A stretch of DNA of 64,000 bases, from NCBI GenBank assembly GCA_900708905.1, contig CAADRB010000013.1, positions 2,657,367 to 2,721,366 on the forward strand, given 5' to 3'. Position 1 is the stretch's first letter. Each line of letters starts with the position of its first letter. A program made the position numbers and the translations under genes. The notes below the pieces were generated by a model. It did not search any database and was not told the DNA's origin. It saw nothing but the letters and a program-made list of their open reading frames with translations. The DNA comes from Hymenolepis diminuta. Its lineage: Eukaryota > Platyhelminthes > Cestoda > Cyclophyllidea > Hymenolepididae. Positions 12,501 to 21,683 of the stretch are shown piece after piece.

Positions 12501-14577
12501 GACATCGAAGAGAAGCAAGTTGGTCACCTTACCATCGATGCATTTATTACATTTTAGTTAACACCTTTACTGTGCTTGATGACATAGTGGTAACGTGAAT
12601 GTGCATCAAAATTCATATGTATGTATGTAAGGTGTTTAAAATTCAAGCCCATATAAGGATCTCCAAATGTTTAAATCCAGAAGAATGTATAACGTTTTTG
12701 ACGCTAAAGATAGTAATAGATCGTCACTGAAATACATGACAAGTCGGATGTAAACGCCTCAAGACACCTGCATGGTAAACTCAATAAACTGAAAAGGGAC
12801 GCTCAAGTATAATTCGAACGACAAATAAAGGAAAAATAATGTGATAACCATTTCGAAAAATTAAACTATTTGTTTTTTTTATGGAGAATTGCTGAGCACT
12901 CATTTTGTGAATCAAGATTATCTACAATGTGCAAGGATAATCCCGGATACAATTCAAAGGAATTCCAAAGTTTGACAATAAAACAGAAAGAATATTCATT
13001 AAGAAAGTAGCGAACACTCTCAGAAAATTACCGAATTTCGGAAATCTTACTTTTTAAATCTCAAAATACAGAAACCTACTTCATACAGTCGCAATTTCGA
13101 ATATAAAATAGACTCCAACGGAAACCACAAACTTCAGTGGGCTTAATCTCTAAACCACAAAATATAGAAATTCATTAATCCTTCTGCTAAATTAATATAA
13201 TGAAGTGTCATACAAAAGGAAAAAAGATATTAATTAAACCGCGTCAACTCACCCACAAAAATGCATAAATAATTTGAGGGCGTCAGAAAGGAATGACTCC
13301 AAGTTATCGATTTGTAATATTGGATCTACGACCTTTGAATCTGACAGGCTCTCAAAAGATTGTTCATAAATACGTCCCAGATCATTCAAATTTGATTTGC
13401 TTTGATGCACTTTTTTATTAATTCCAACCTCACTTAAAAGGAAAATGAAATTAGTGAACAAAAGATAGTGACTTACATATTACCTCGGGTTAACCGATTC
13501 GACAAGAGGATACCGACAAGTCGAAAAATGGAAACCAACACAATCGAATGCAGACATACTGAAAAGTTGTCGTGCCTAAACTTGTCGGCCTGTGAATACC
13601 AGCTAAGGAAAGCCGCGATTTTGTTGATCAGTAGATTTGAAATGATATCTCCAAGCAATTGTTGAGATTGATAAACGAAACACTCCTGCCAGGAAAAAAT
13701 ACAGAACTGGACAAATTGGATTTCAGTCTTTATGGTTCGAGGATTTGAGGCGATGTAATCAATAAACTTGGAGAAGAAATCTTCAAGAGAATGGATAGAC
13801 TGGCCATCTATAACACACATCATGTTTTGCTAAATAGAAATACACAGGGTTACGATCTGCATAAAAATAAACTTGAATAGCCTTTCAAAGTAAGTAACTC
13901 ACATCGAAGAAGACTTCCATTATAGGTAAGTTTACCATAAGAGAAAAATATGTGTCCATATCGACAGCCAAATCATTAGACAACTTCACATAATCTGATG
14001 ATACGTCTTTTCTCAAAAAAGAATTCAGAAGCTCCACCGACAGAGCTCGTAGTTCCTCACCGTTGAATTTTTCTTTATTTTTAATGAAATTTTCGGCAAT
14101 AACTGATAGCTTGCGTTCTTCTGAACGGATGTCCGACTAAAAAATGGAGATTAGTAGTAGTTCTTACTTCACACAAAGGCCATATAAGTGAGGATATCAT
14201 CCCAGGTTCCGAAGTGTAACTTAATGTCTTAAAGTAACTCGATTATGAAAAAGATTGAATACTCTATTTAGGGGCGAAAGGTTTACTCACCGCCGAAATA
14301 ATCTGCACAGGTGTTCCCTAAATGACCTTCAACACACGCTTAGCTGAAGGTCGATCTCATAAAAAAATTAATATTAATATTAACTTTTGAAAAATATTGG
14401 ACATAAGCCAATTATAATTTACGAAAACTTAGAATAAAACGTACTATTTGTAAAAAATTTTATGACCTTGAATCCTTGAAAAAGACGTTTGCCCGATGGT
14501 TTCATCTTTTCTTCAGTGGGCTTCTGCTTCGTAAGTAGTTGGATTGTCTTTGCGGGTGTGCCCATAGTTTTTAGCAT
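573..14577 (-). CDS. INTS1: Integrator complex subunit 1-like protein, 15 exons
   Basis: INTS1 is the scaffold of the nuclear Integrator complex, which cleaves snRNA and paused Pol II transcripts. Exons (minus): 14467-14577, 14291-14317, 13903-14136, 13477-13829, 13253-13432, 11430-11713, 11321-11378, 11119-11263, 10819-11061, 10621-10734, 10188-10577, 7096-7500, 2579-2785, 2235-2400, 573-979. Every junction keeps phase and nearly all have GT-AG ends, giving about 1,107 residues. It looks all-helical, with an acidic Gly-rich loop encoded near 10260. Recalled INTS1 agrees in order at AVIRKLNYLRS (exon 8), ATWPYL (exon 12), APTLILALYMFLRR (exons 13-14), GTLDLFDFIFSLLRLV, then LKKLVASL and a charged tail ending EDEVPEN. 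The N-terminal 330 residues match nothing I know, and the protein is half the human length (about 2,190). It could be a shortened INTS1, a fusion of two genes, or another solenoid protein (FANCD2 and NELF-B fit less well). Confidence 0.55.
980..2234. other. Intron of INTS1-like gene
   Basis: Intron of 1,255 nt between the last two exons. The split codon (A|CA, Thr) rejoins in frame. AT-rich, with no open frame longer than about 60 codons that looks like protein. Nothing else was recognised. Confidence 0.6.
2786..7095. other. 4.3-kb intron of INTS1-like gene
   Basis: Largest intron of the model; both flanking exons end in phase 0 (CAA|GT ... AG|TCT). The donor (GTTCTT) is weak, so a missed exon is possible. 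Open frames here (for example 6680-7039 and 6355-6609 minus, 5812-6078 minus) have low-complexity, intron-like composition and lack paired splice sites. A TA/TG-rich simple repeat lies at about 3395-3440. Confidence 0.5.
7501..10187. other. 2.7-kb intron with a degenerate repeat
   Basis: Phase-0 intron of the INTS1-like gene. It contains the repeat copy described at 9460-9650; otherwise it is AT-rich and featureless. Confidence 0.5.
9460..9650 (+). repeat. Dispersed repeat with decayed coding character (copy 1)
   Basis: The plus-strand translation contains DCLQTFAEK followed by LHYKRDH. The minus strand at 41465-41640 reads NCIQMFAEE followed by MHYRRDH, and the two DNA segments agree at roughly two thirds of positions over about 85 bases. 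Two copies in opposite orientation inside introns of unrelated genes indicate a dispersed element or a family of pseudogene fragments. I do not recognise the parent protein. Confidence 0.4.
11714..13252. other. 1.5-kb intron of INTS1-like gene
   Basis: Phase-2 intron (GG|GTGAGT ... CAG|G). An 87-codon plus-strand open frame at 12182-12445 is Cys/Ser-rich but has no splice or start context and no homology I recognise; it is treated as chance. If the upstream and downstream exons belong to two different genes, the boundary would lie here. Confidence 0.5.
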
Positions 14578-14770
14578 TGTATTCCTTTTCAAACTTTTCT
14601 AAGTTTGCTATCATTATAGTATAGGAATTAATTAAGATTTTATTCGAGTAACATTTTTTCATTAAATATGATATGACATTATTAGTTTCTGCTGTAGCTA
14701 TGAGTGCTTCATCTCTGGCCTACATTTATCGACTTTATATTACTAAATTTAGACATATATATCGTGAATA
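14578..14770. promoter_or_regulatory. Shared divergent promoter interval (193 bp)
   Basis: Only 193 bp separate the start codon of the minus-strand INTS1-like gene (14577) from that of the plus-strand microgene (14771). Both transcription units must therefore start within or very near this interval, a bidirectional-promoter layout. No canonical TATA box is obvious on either strand. This is inference from geometry. Confidence 0.5.
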
Positions 14771-14986
14771 ATGTCTATTGAAAAGAAAGCTCGCGAATTC
14801 CGAAGAGGATTTCTTGCTGCGTAGGTTTATTAACATTCTATTACACAAGATTTTAGTGGAGTTTTGTTAGGATTGAGCTTTGTCGGCTTTTTCGCATCGA
14901 TCAAATACACAGAAAGTCTTCAACGTGAACATTGGCGCAAAAAACGTGACATCATGAGGCAAAGAGAGGCTGAACGAAACCAGTGA
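14771..14986 (+). CDS. 59-residue single-pass membrane microprotein, possibly a mitochondrial COX-assembly factor
   Basis: Two exons: 14771-14820 and 14857-14986, separated by a 36-nt GT...AG intron that splits an Ala codon. The product starts MSIEKKAREFRRGF, has a basic N-terminus, one hydrophobic helix (about residues 15-32, GVLLGLSFVGFFASI), and a highly charged tail ending REAERNQ. The layout (short positive head, one membrane span, long charged helix) and the size resemble inner-membrane cytochrome oxidase assembly factors of the PET117 or COA3 type. The resemblance is architectural and no diagnostic motif is certain. Without splicing, the first exon runs straight into a stop, so the tiny intron is needed for a sensible product. 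The gene is head-to-head with the INTS1-like gene and convergent with the exonuclease gene. Confidence 0.6.
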
Positions 14987-15264
14987 CAAGTCTTTTCATG
15001 TATTGGTAATTTTTATAGTACCTGACCCACTTTTCACGAAATGCTTCTCTTATTTCTACCAACTTTACTAAGTTTCATCTCCTTAGGATTTTCAAACACG
15101 CTTTTAGGACTATTCAATCCTTGAATTTTGTAAAATTTGTGGTAAATATATGTGAGAGTAATTTTCTTGATTTTCCCCCTTCTCTCTATTGAATAACAGA
15201 TATGGACGAAGTTGCATCTACTTAATTTACAATAAGTAGTATTTCATAAAATTGTAATAAAATC

Positions 15265-16159
15265 TCATTTAGAAATGATTCGGTATAAAAGAGCTGCAGT
15301 ATTACGAGCATCATCAATTCCACTATGAGGTCGTCCTCGAAATTTTAAACCGGCGGCTGTAATAGCATCTTGTAATCGCCCTTGAAATTCACACTTGTTG
15401 CCTGAATTTGTTGAAGCATGCCATTGCTAGAAAAGAATAATTTTTTTCGTTAAAATGCCTACCTTAAATACAGCCTTTAGGTCTATTCTCGTTAGGAAAT
15501 CCACTGGAAGAGAGAGATGCTTTCTCTGACATTCATTCCAAAGACAAGTACGGATATCCCAATCTGTCAAAATATTATTTAAGAAAAAAATAAATCTTAC
15601 CCGTCCAAGTCACGAAGACTGCGGCGTTTGGACAATCTACTTTGAACGTACAGTTCAATTCCTTCTTCTTAGTCTTAAGCCACAGTTCGAACTCCTTTAA
15701 TACTTGCCGCAGGTCAGATGAATCGTCGACACATTCCTATGACAAAATCTCCAAACCAGAATAATACGAACCTGAGAAATACCGGTCAGCTTCTTACAGA
15801 AATTACTCAGAATAGGATTTTCTGTAGGTCGAACATATTTATGGAACTCATCAACAATTTCACCAGTTTGAGCTTTGACTAAAATAACGGGGAATTCAAC
15901 TAAGAGGTTCAGTCAGTTGTTTAGAGATACATACTTATTTCTGGTTTCAGCCCAGATTTAGGCTTTGTATCACATGTTGATTCAAAATCCAGGACAAAGA
16001 ACCAACTAACTGGAAAATACTTAATTCAGATTTGCTTACTCTTGTCGGTTCCGGTAGATGGTACAAGCGGAGGAATGACGTGATATATGCATCTCAATGA
16101 CCTAATAATTATGAAAAGTAAAGATGTAATTACTCTGCCAGCTTTATCGTTTCTTCCAT
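15265..16159 (-). CDS. ERI1/ERI2/Snipper-family 3'-5' exoribonuclease
   Basis: DEDDh exonuclease that trims RNA 3' ends; relatives process histone mRNA stem-loops, 5.8S rRNA or small RNAs. Seven exons (minus): 16134-16159, 16040-16101, 15935-16009, 15772-15899, 15736-15601, 15463-15563, 15265-15426, all in phase, giving 229 residues. Motifs in order: FFVLDFESTCD (ExoI, catalytic D and E), IIEFPVILV, NFCKKLTGISQ, VFVTWTDWDIRTC (ExoII Asp), IDLKAVFK, and GRPHSGIDDARNTA (ExoIII, catalytic His and Asp). All catalytic residues are present. There is no SAP or zinc-finger extension, so it is a minimal ERI2/ERI3/Snipper-like form rather than full ERI1. The start at 16159 is the first Met in frame. 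All six introns are 30-37 nt. The stop lies 279 bp from that of the convergent microgene. Confidence 0.9.
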
Positions 16160-17029
16160 TATCAGATAGGTTGATATATTTGTCTAAATTCTGTGGCGCA
16201 ATATAGAATTAAAAATTTTATGTTAAAGTGATCAGTTGACAGACAAGGTCAATTTATCGAATCCGACATGAAGGTCGTGGTGAATAATGATACATTACTT
16301 TATTTGATGGCTAATAATTTTCATTTGCTAATAGTTTGCCAAGTCAGATATTTTTTCGTAATAATATTTACATGTTTTTCTTTATTTCAGATAGCATGTA
16401 ATTAACCAAGCTGAAAAATAGGTAAATTAAATTTGAAAATTATATTGCATAACCTTACCATAATACACTTAATAACAGTATTAGTATAAATATTTTCTAC
16501 TAATTTATCTTCAAGATAAATATAATTGCTTTATAAAGTGAATGTTTTTCTTGTGCAGAAGCTAATTTCGGATATTTAGTTTAAAATATCATCTTGTCAA
16601 TATAATATAACTTCAAACGCTAAATCGTGAGTAATACATATAGAAAAGCAAATATAATTCTTATGTGCAAAATTCTTTATTTCCCGCCTTTCAATTCACG
16701 TATCTTCAAATTTCCTTTTATTCGAATGTATTTATATTTGCACTTCGATTTTAAATGGCGCATAAGATAAATCGACTTACCGGTACGAAAACGTGTGCGC
16801 TATGTTGATGTGGCAGTTTGAGCCGTTTTGCAATGTGGTGTTACCGAGTTGTATTTGTAACTGGAGAATCCAAGAGTCGACTGAAGTGTCCTACAGGGAA
16901 GTGCAGACCATCACAGTTTTAGTGCCGCAGTTATCGAATTATGCGGATATGGAAACCCAAATCTCTTCTGTCGTGAGGAACATCTTCACCTAGATGAATT
17001 TTTCAGCATCGACAAAGGATTCTGAAGAC
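16160..17029. other. AT-rich intergenic spacer
   Basis: Upstream flank of the exonuclease gene. Very AT-rich to about 16740, then more balanced as the retroelement remnant begins. A 66-codon plus-strand frame at 16793-16993 may be decayed gag, but no motif supports it. Confidence 0.4.
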
Positions 17030-18800
17030 TACTTGAAAAACGTGGGTATGTTTCATCATAATCCTCTCATAAATGAGGCTTTTCAACATGGTATGCCCGT
17101 TATCGTGATATATATAGAGACAGCATGTCAGATCTCCCTCACATACCATTCGAATTACCATACTGCTTTGTAAATTTAGCAGAAACGATCTCGACTTATA
17201 TTTGTCCTATCTTCAACCGATGGACTCTACCGACGTAATTTATGAAAAGACGATTAGTAAATTAAGTTTAATCGTTGGTGACAACAGCTCTCTCTTCGGC
17301 AGATGCTATAAGTACTTCAACGTGGTCACGCATGAATTTGAAGATGTTCGCCATTATTTAAGTATCGTTAACTGATTTTGCACTATTAACGTTTTGTTTA
17401 TCTCGAAGAAGACCCATTCAGATGTCCCGATTTCATTCTTTGTCCCCGATCTCCTTACTATGCTGAGATTTGACTCAGACTTTTGTCCCCGTGAACAAGG
17501 AGTTTGATGTCAAGACGTCTCGTAGCGGACTCGATTCTGGTGCAGAACCGTGAACTGCGAGTGTTCTATCTGAAAGTACGTGAAAACGACCGATAATCTA
17601 TCAGCTCCGGGGACCCACTCCCCATCTGAATATTGACCAACGGGACTGGAAGCAGTCACTCTCAAGATATCTATTTTGCGGAGAGCGTCGTTATTGTCAA
17701 AACTACCCTATCGAAGATGTCGCTACTACAATTATAACGACAATGGCCATAAAGAAGATTTCTACCGAGAATGTTCTACGAACAGTTGAACGAGGCAGAA
17801 CCTGAACATCAAGAGTGTCCACTCAGACGAAACAGAGCTAATGGTACATTAATGCAGTCAAATGTTAAATCTGGAAAATACGTTAACCTAAGCATTAATG
17901 GTATACTATTTGAGCTCCATATCGACACTGGCTCCTATACCTAATGCTGTACGACTCTAGGTATCGATGCGATGCGAGACTACATTTCTGGGGGAGACGG
18001 TCTTCAAGATCGAAATATCGACCTCTCGGATCTACGAATGCGGAGAATCTCGTGAGAGGATGCAAACAGTGTGTACATGTTGCCAAAATCCCTCATCTGA
18101 CTATTCCTTTTCAGGTTTCGAAACCAGATTGTCCCTGGACCCAGGTCTAATTTACTATTTCCGGATTCACTAAAGGTGCATAGTACCTTACGTTGATAGC
18201 TTCAAATTAGAAAGGGTTCGATGCTATTCCCCCCTCGTTGATATCAAATAGATCAATCATCCCCATCCTCAACAAGCCATTTTTTAATCGTGGTGTTTCA
18301 GAAGCACTGGTTACGCATCCGAGTACACAGTTTGACTCTGTGTTTTACCGACTTTTGTTCTGATCGATTGATTAGTTATCTAACATCATCTCCTATCATC
18401 ATTTTAGTATAATCTGCCCTACAGCAGAATTTAGAGGTCAAGATTCGACAACGACGTGTCTATCAAAGCAGCTTTACTACCCGGCACACGCACATAGTGT
18501 AAGCGATCTTGTGTATGCTCTTAACTATTGTTTAAATCACCAATGAACAGCTGGCATAATCACCAAATGGCATGGTGGCAATGTCTTCGATGTAAAGACC
18601 GGAAAGGACCCTTGATTTGGTGGTCAAAACTCAGCCCAAGAGGATCTCTCATCCCCGAGCTGCCTGATACAGGGAACGATGCAAAAGAAATAATCAAGAT
18701 ATTGTCCTCCAAGTACTATCAGGACTCGATGGCATTCCTCTCCTCTCTCGGTTGGTCTCGCGACTGAGACGGACAGATGATCAAATCTACAAGCCGGCGT
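17030..18800 (+). mobile_element. Degenerate LTR-retrotransposon remnant (gag, protease, integrase tail)
   Basis: Decayed Ty3/Gypsy-like copy with many stops and frameshifts. Around 17650-17720 the translation has a broken zinc-knuckle-like run (YLFCGERRYCQNYP). At about 17870-17942 it reads VNLSINGILFELHIDTGS, the flap and DTGS active site of a retroviral-type aspartic protease, followed at once by a stop. At 18545-18650, GIITKWHGGNVFDVKTG...WIWWSKLSPRG resembles the C-terminal chromodomain-like tail of integrase (the 'HxNQLRPR' region). Reverse transcriptase and RNase H are missing between these, so the copy has a large internal deletion. No LTRs were recognised. The family assignment rests on motif order only. 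Confidence 0.55.
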
Positions 18801-19144
18801 GCTTCATTTAAGATAATAGTCTTTTCCCTGAAGACAAATTAGGGATGGTTGGTCACACCTTTTCAATATGCTTTATTTTTCTTTCAATGTGGTAAAATTA
18901 CGGACTGGACAATATGAAACTCTGCAAAAGAGGCTCAAATACAGTCGAGTATATTTTAATTTCTCTGAATGTGACATTATCACGTCCATAAATTCGTTGA
19001 AATAACAACAAGATATTGGATAAATCAAATATTCCTATACTAGTCAAAACGAGAATTCTGAATTTAAACATGGCAGTCGTTGTTATAATAATTTAACCAA
19101 AATTAAAGAAAATGAAGATGGCAATGCTTGTGATTTGTAATGTA

Positions 19145-19176
19145 TCAGGTTGTAACAGAAGTTCTGTCCAATTTTT
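19145..19176 (+). repeat. mariner left terminal inverted repeat
   Basis: Starts TCAGGTTGTAACAGAAGTT right after the TA at 19143-19144, and pairs with 20467-20497. Confidence 0.9.
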
Positions 19177-19313
19177 GGGCAGTGTGTTTAGGGCACGACT
19201 ACTTCGATTTAGCTTGTTAATGTTGTATGCTCATCTATGGTAATTAATAAAGTATTATTTCTTCTTTCAGATTGTGCGATAATTATCGTTATTAATAACT
19301 ATTTCTAGCCCTA

Positions 19314-20441
19314 ATGTACACTCCTAATAAAGAACATATCAGGCATATTTTACTCCTTGAATTTCATCCAGCAAATACGGCAAGCTTAGTAGCAAAATCA
19401 CTCAAAGACACTTATGCAAATGTTATTGTGAATGAAAAGACTTGCAGAAGGTGGTTTTCACATTTCAAAAAGGATAATTTCAGCCTGAAAGACGAACCGA
19501 GAGCAGGACGCTCAAAGAAATTTAATTCCGAGCAATTGTAAATTGCCATCGATGGAAATCCAACCTACACTACTAGAAAACTGAGCAAAATCTTTCACGT
19601 AAGCCGCCATATGACCATATATAGACTTGAATTGAAAAGACTTGACTGAGAAAGTCTCAAAGGTTGGGNNNNNNNNNNNNNNNNNNNNNNNNNNNNNNNN
19701 NNNNNNNNNNNNNNNNNNNNNNNNNNNNNNNNNNNNNNNNNNNNNNNNNNNNNNNNNNNNNNNNNNNNNNNNNNNNNNNNNNNNNNNNNNNNNNNNNNTG
19801 TGTTTCACTGCGCTCTCGTGAACCGAATTTCAGGCACCTCTTTTAGACCGATTCATAACTGACAGAGACGAGAAGTGGTGGATCATTTACAACAATGTTA
19901 AGCGCACAAGAAAGTCGTGGTTCATAGTCAATTTCACTTCCAAACCGTGAAGTGGACTGAACTCGAATAAAAATTCTTCTGTGTGTGTAGTGGGATTTGA
20001 AGGGAATTGTTTGTTATGAACTAATGGGTGATAATGAAACAAAATCTGAAGTTTACTGTTAGCAGCTAACTCGTTTAAAAGCAGTTAATGGCGGGAAAAA
20101 GGGTCTTCTTTGATCAATCGAAAAGGAGTGGTTCTGCACCATGACAATGTCAGACCCCACACTTCAAGATCAATCAAAAATCTCGTTGAAGAATTTGGCT
20201 GGGAAGTCATGCATCACCCACCGTATTCTGCCGATCTTGACCGATTTTCAAACTTTCAGGAGCTTACAGAATCAACATCTCATGGGACAAGGGCTTACTT
20301 CAAGACAAGAGACTAGTTTCTTTTTTTGAATCCAAACTGGCTAAATTCTATGAAGGAGGAATGAGAAAGCTTATGGCAAGATGGGAAGATGTAATTAATA
20401 AAAATGGTGACTATGTTGAACACTATATAACTGTATTTTGA
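19314..20441 (+). pseudogene. mariner transposase pseudogene
   Basis: The N-terminal helix-turn-helix region (HIRHILLLEFH; CRRWFSHFK; DEPRAGRSKKF) is intact to a TAA at about 19540. The frame then shifts near 19650. After the N gap the catalytic core appears in pieces: FITDRDEKWW (first Asp), LHHDNVRPHTSRSI (second Asp) and MHHPPYSADL. A small deletion next to YSADL moves the third catalytic Asp into the next frame, where TDFQTFRSL reads on. The C-terminus resumes at KFYEGGMRKL and ends at a stop at 20439. At least one nonsense and two or three frameshift changes make it non-functional. Confidence 0.88.
19669..19798. other. Assembly gap (130 Ns) inside the transposase
   Basis: A run of N from 19669 to 19798. 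It hides part of the transposase between the DNA-binding region and the catalytic core. The true length is unknown, so the 1.35-kb element size is approximate. Confidence 0.99.
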
Positions 20442-20466
20442 CAAAATTTTCACTTTAATTCAAGTT

Positions 20467-20497
20467 AAAAATGGATACAACTTCTGTTACAACCTGA
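20467..20497 (-). repeat. mariner right terminal inverted repeat
   Basis: Reverse complement begins TCAGGTTGTAACAGAAGTTG. It is followed by TA at 20498-20499. Confidence 0.9.
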
Positions 20498-21683
20498 TAT
20501 CTTAGATAAATTTGTATATAATAAAAGTCCCGCTGTCCATAATTCACCCTTGGTAAGAATTGCTGCCAATTATATGCTTCTATATATGTTTTAAACTCTT
20601 TATATAGATATTTTGAAATCCTTCATAGCGAATATCAACTATTTCCAAAAAATTTGTCAATCGTAAGTGTCAATTCTTTTGATTGAATCTTAAGCGTGCT
20701 TGCTTTTTGCAACATATTTCATTCGAATTATTTATTGGTACAGACATTAAAGTAGAGAATGTTAATTTACTAATCATCATTGACTGAGGTTAGCAAATTG
20801 GCATGTTGTCTTCTGTATTCAAACATTCCAATGTTTTAAAAGTGCTAGTATGCATGAAACCATTTGAACAGGCAGTTACATAACTACAGCAGAAAGGAAA
20901 AAGTTAGGAGAATATTAATCGGTTCATGGAAGTCGGAATAATTGCCTTAACGTGTTGCGCATCACATTTGCGAAGGTCTCTCGAATTGATAAGAACTTTG
21001 TTTCCAGTCTTGCATTTGGGACATTGAGTATGTCCTAGAAACTCAACCAGAGTTTATGAGTTGCCGGTCAAAACTATGACAAACAGATACCCGAGACGCA
21101 GTCCTCTTTGCACCTGACTCAAATTGACGTATTCAGAAACATTTTAACATTTTGAGGTTGGGTTCAATGGGGCGGCAATTTATCAATTATATGCGATTTC
21201 TTGATATAGGCAGCAGATGTCCATCGACATCTAGCGATCTGGAACAATGACCACTTTTTCAGGAGCATCTCACAATAGACGGTTCGGACGCTTACAAATA
21301 GATATCAAAGAGGTGCCAATCTTCACACAGAGACATCGACGACCAGACATGACTGACGTCTCACAAAGAAACGTCAGTTGTAGTTAAATCTGATTTGTTT
21401 GTCAATAAATTAGGGTGACTTTATCGGTCACCTCCGAACTGTTATAGCAACATGAGTAACTTGTTTATTCCTTCAATGTTGTGCCACTTCGTACTTCAGT
21501 TCGAAATAGGCCAAAATTTGCAAAAGAATCATAATTATAAAACTGTCATTTAAATGAAAGACAAAGACGAAATTTATTATTTTTAGTTAAGTTATGGTGC
21601 AACTAATCATATTATGCTGTGCAGTACATAACTTGGGGGGGGGAAGGGGAGTATAAAGACGGGACATTGGTTCAATCTACTCT
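20498..21683. other. Intergenic spacer downstream of the protease gene
   Basis: No gene recognised. A G-run with purine tract lies at about 21627-21652, just beyond the protease stop. Confidence 0.5.

Larger units (their letters stand above)
19145..20497 (+). mobile_element. mariner-family DNA transposon, inactivated
   Basis: About 1.35 kb, including a 130-base gap of Ns, flanked by TA target duplications (19143-19144 and 20498-20499). The 31-32 bp terminal inverted repeats begin TCAGGTTGTAACAGAAGTT and differ at only a few positions. The size, TA duplication and DD34D transposase remnant are those of Tc1/mariner, mariner (SETMAR-like) branch. Coding capacity is broken (see the transposase entry). 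Confidence 0.92.

Noticed and set aside
573..14577. FANCD2 or NELF-B as the identity of the 15-exon minus gene
   Set aside because: Both gave scattered by-eye agreement in one helical stretch (around HEDASPFLNFLLKEL), as any alpha-solenoid might. Only INTS1 gave several landmarks in the same order, including the acidic segment near the end.
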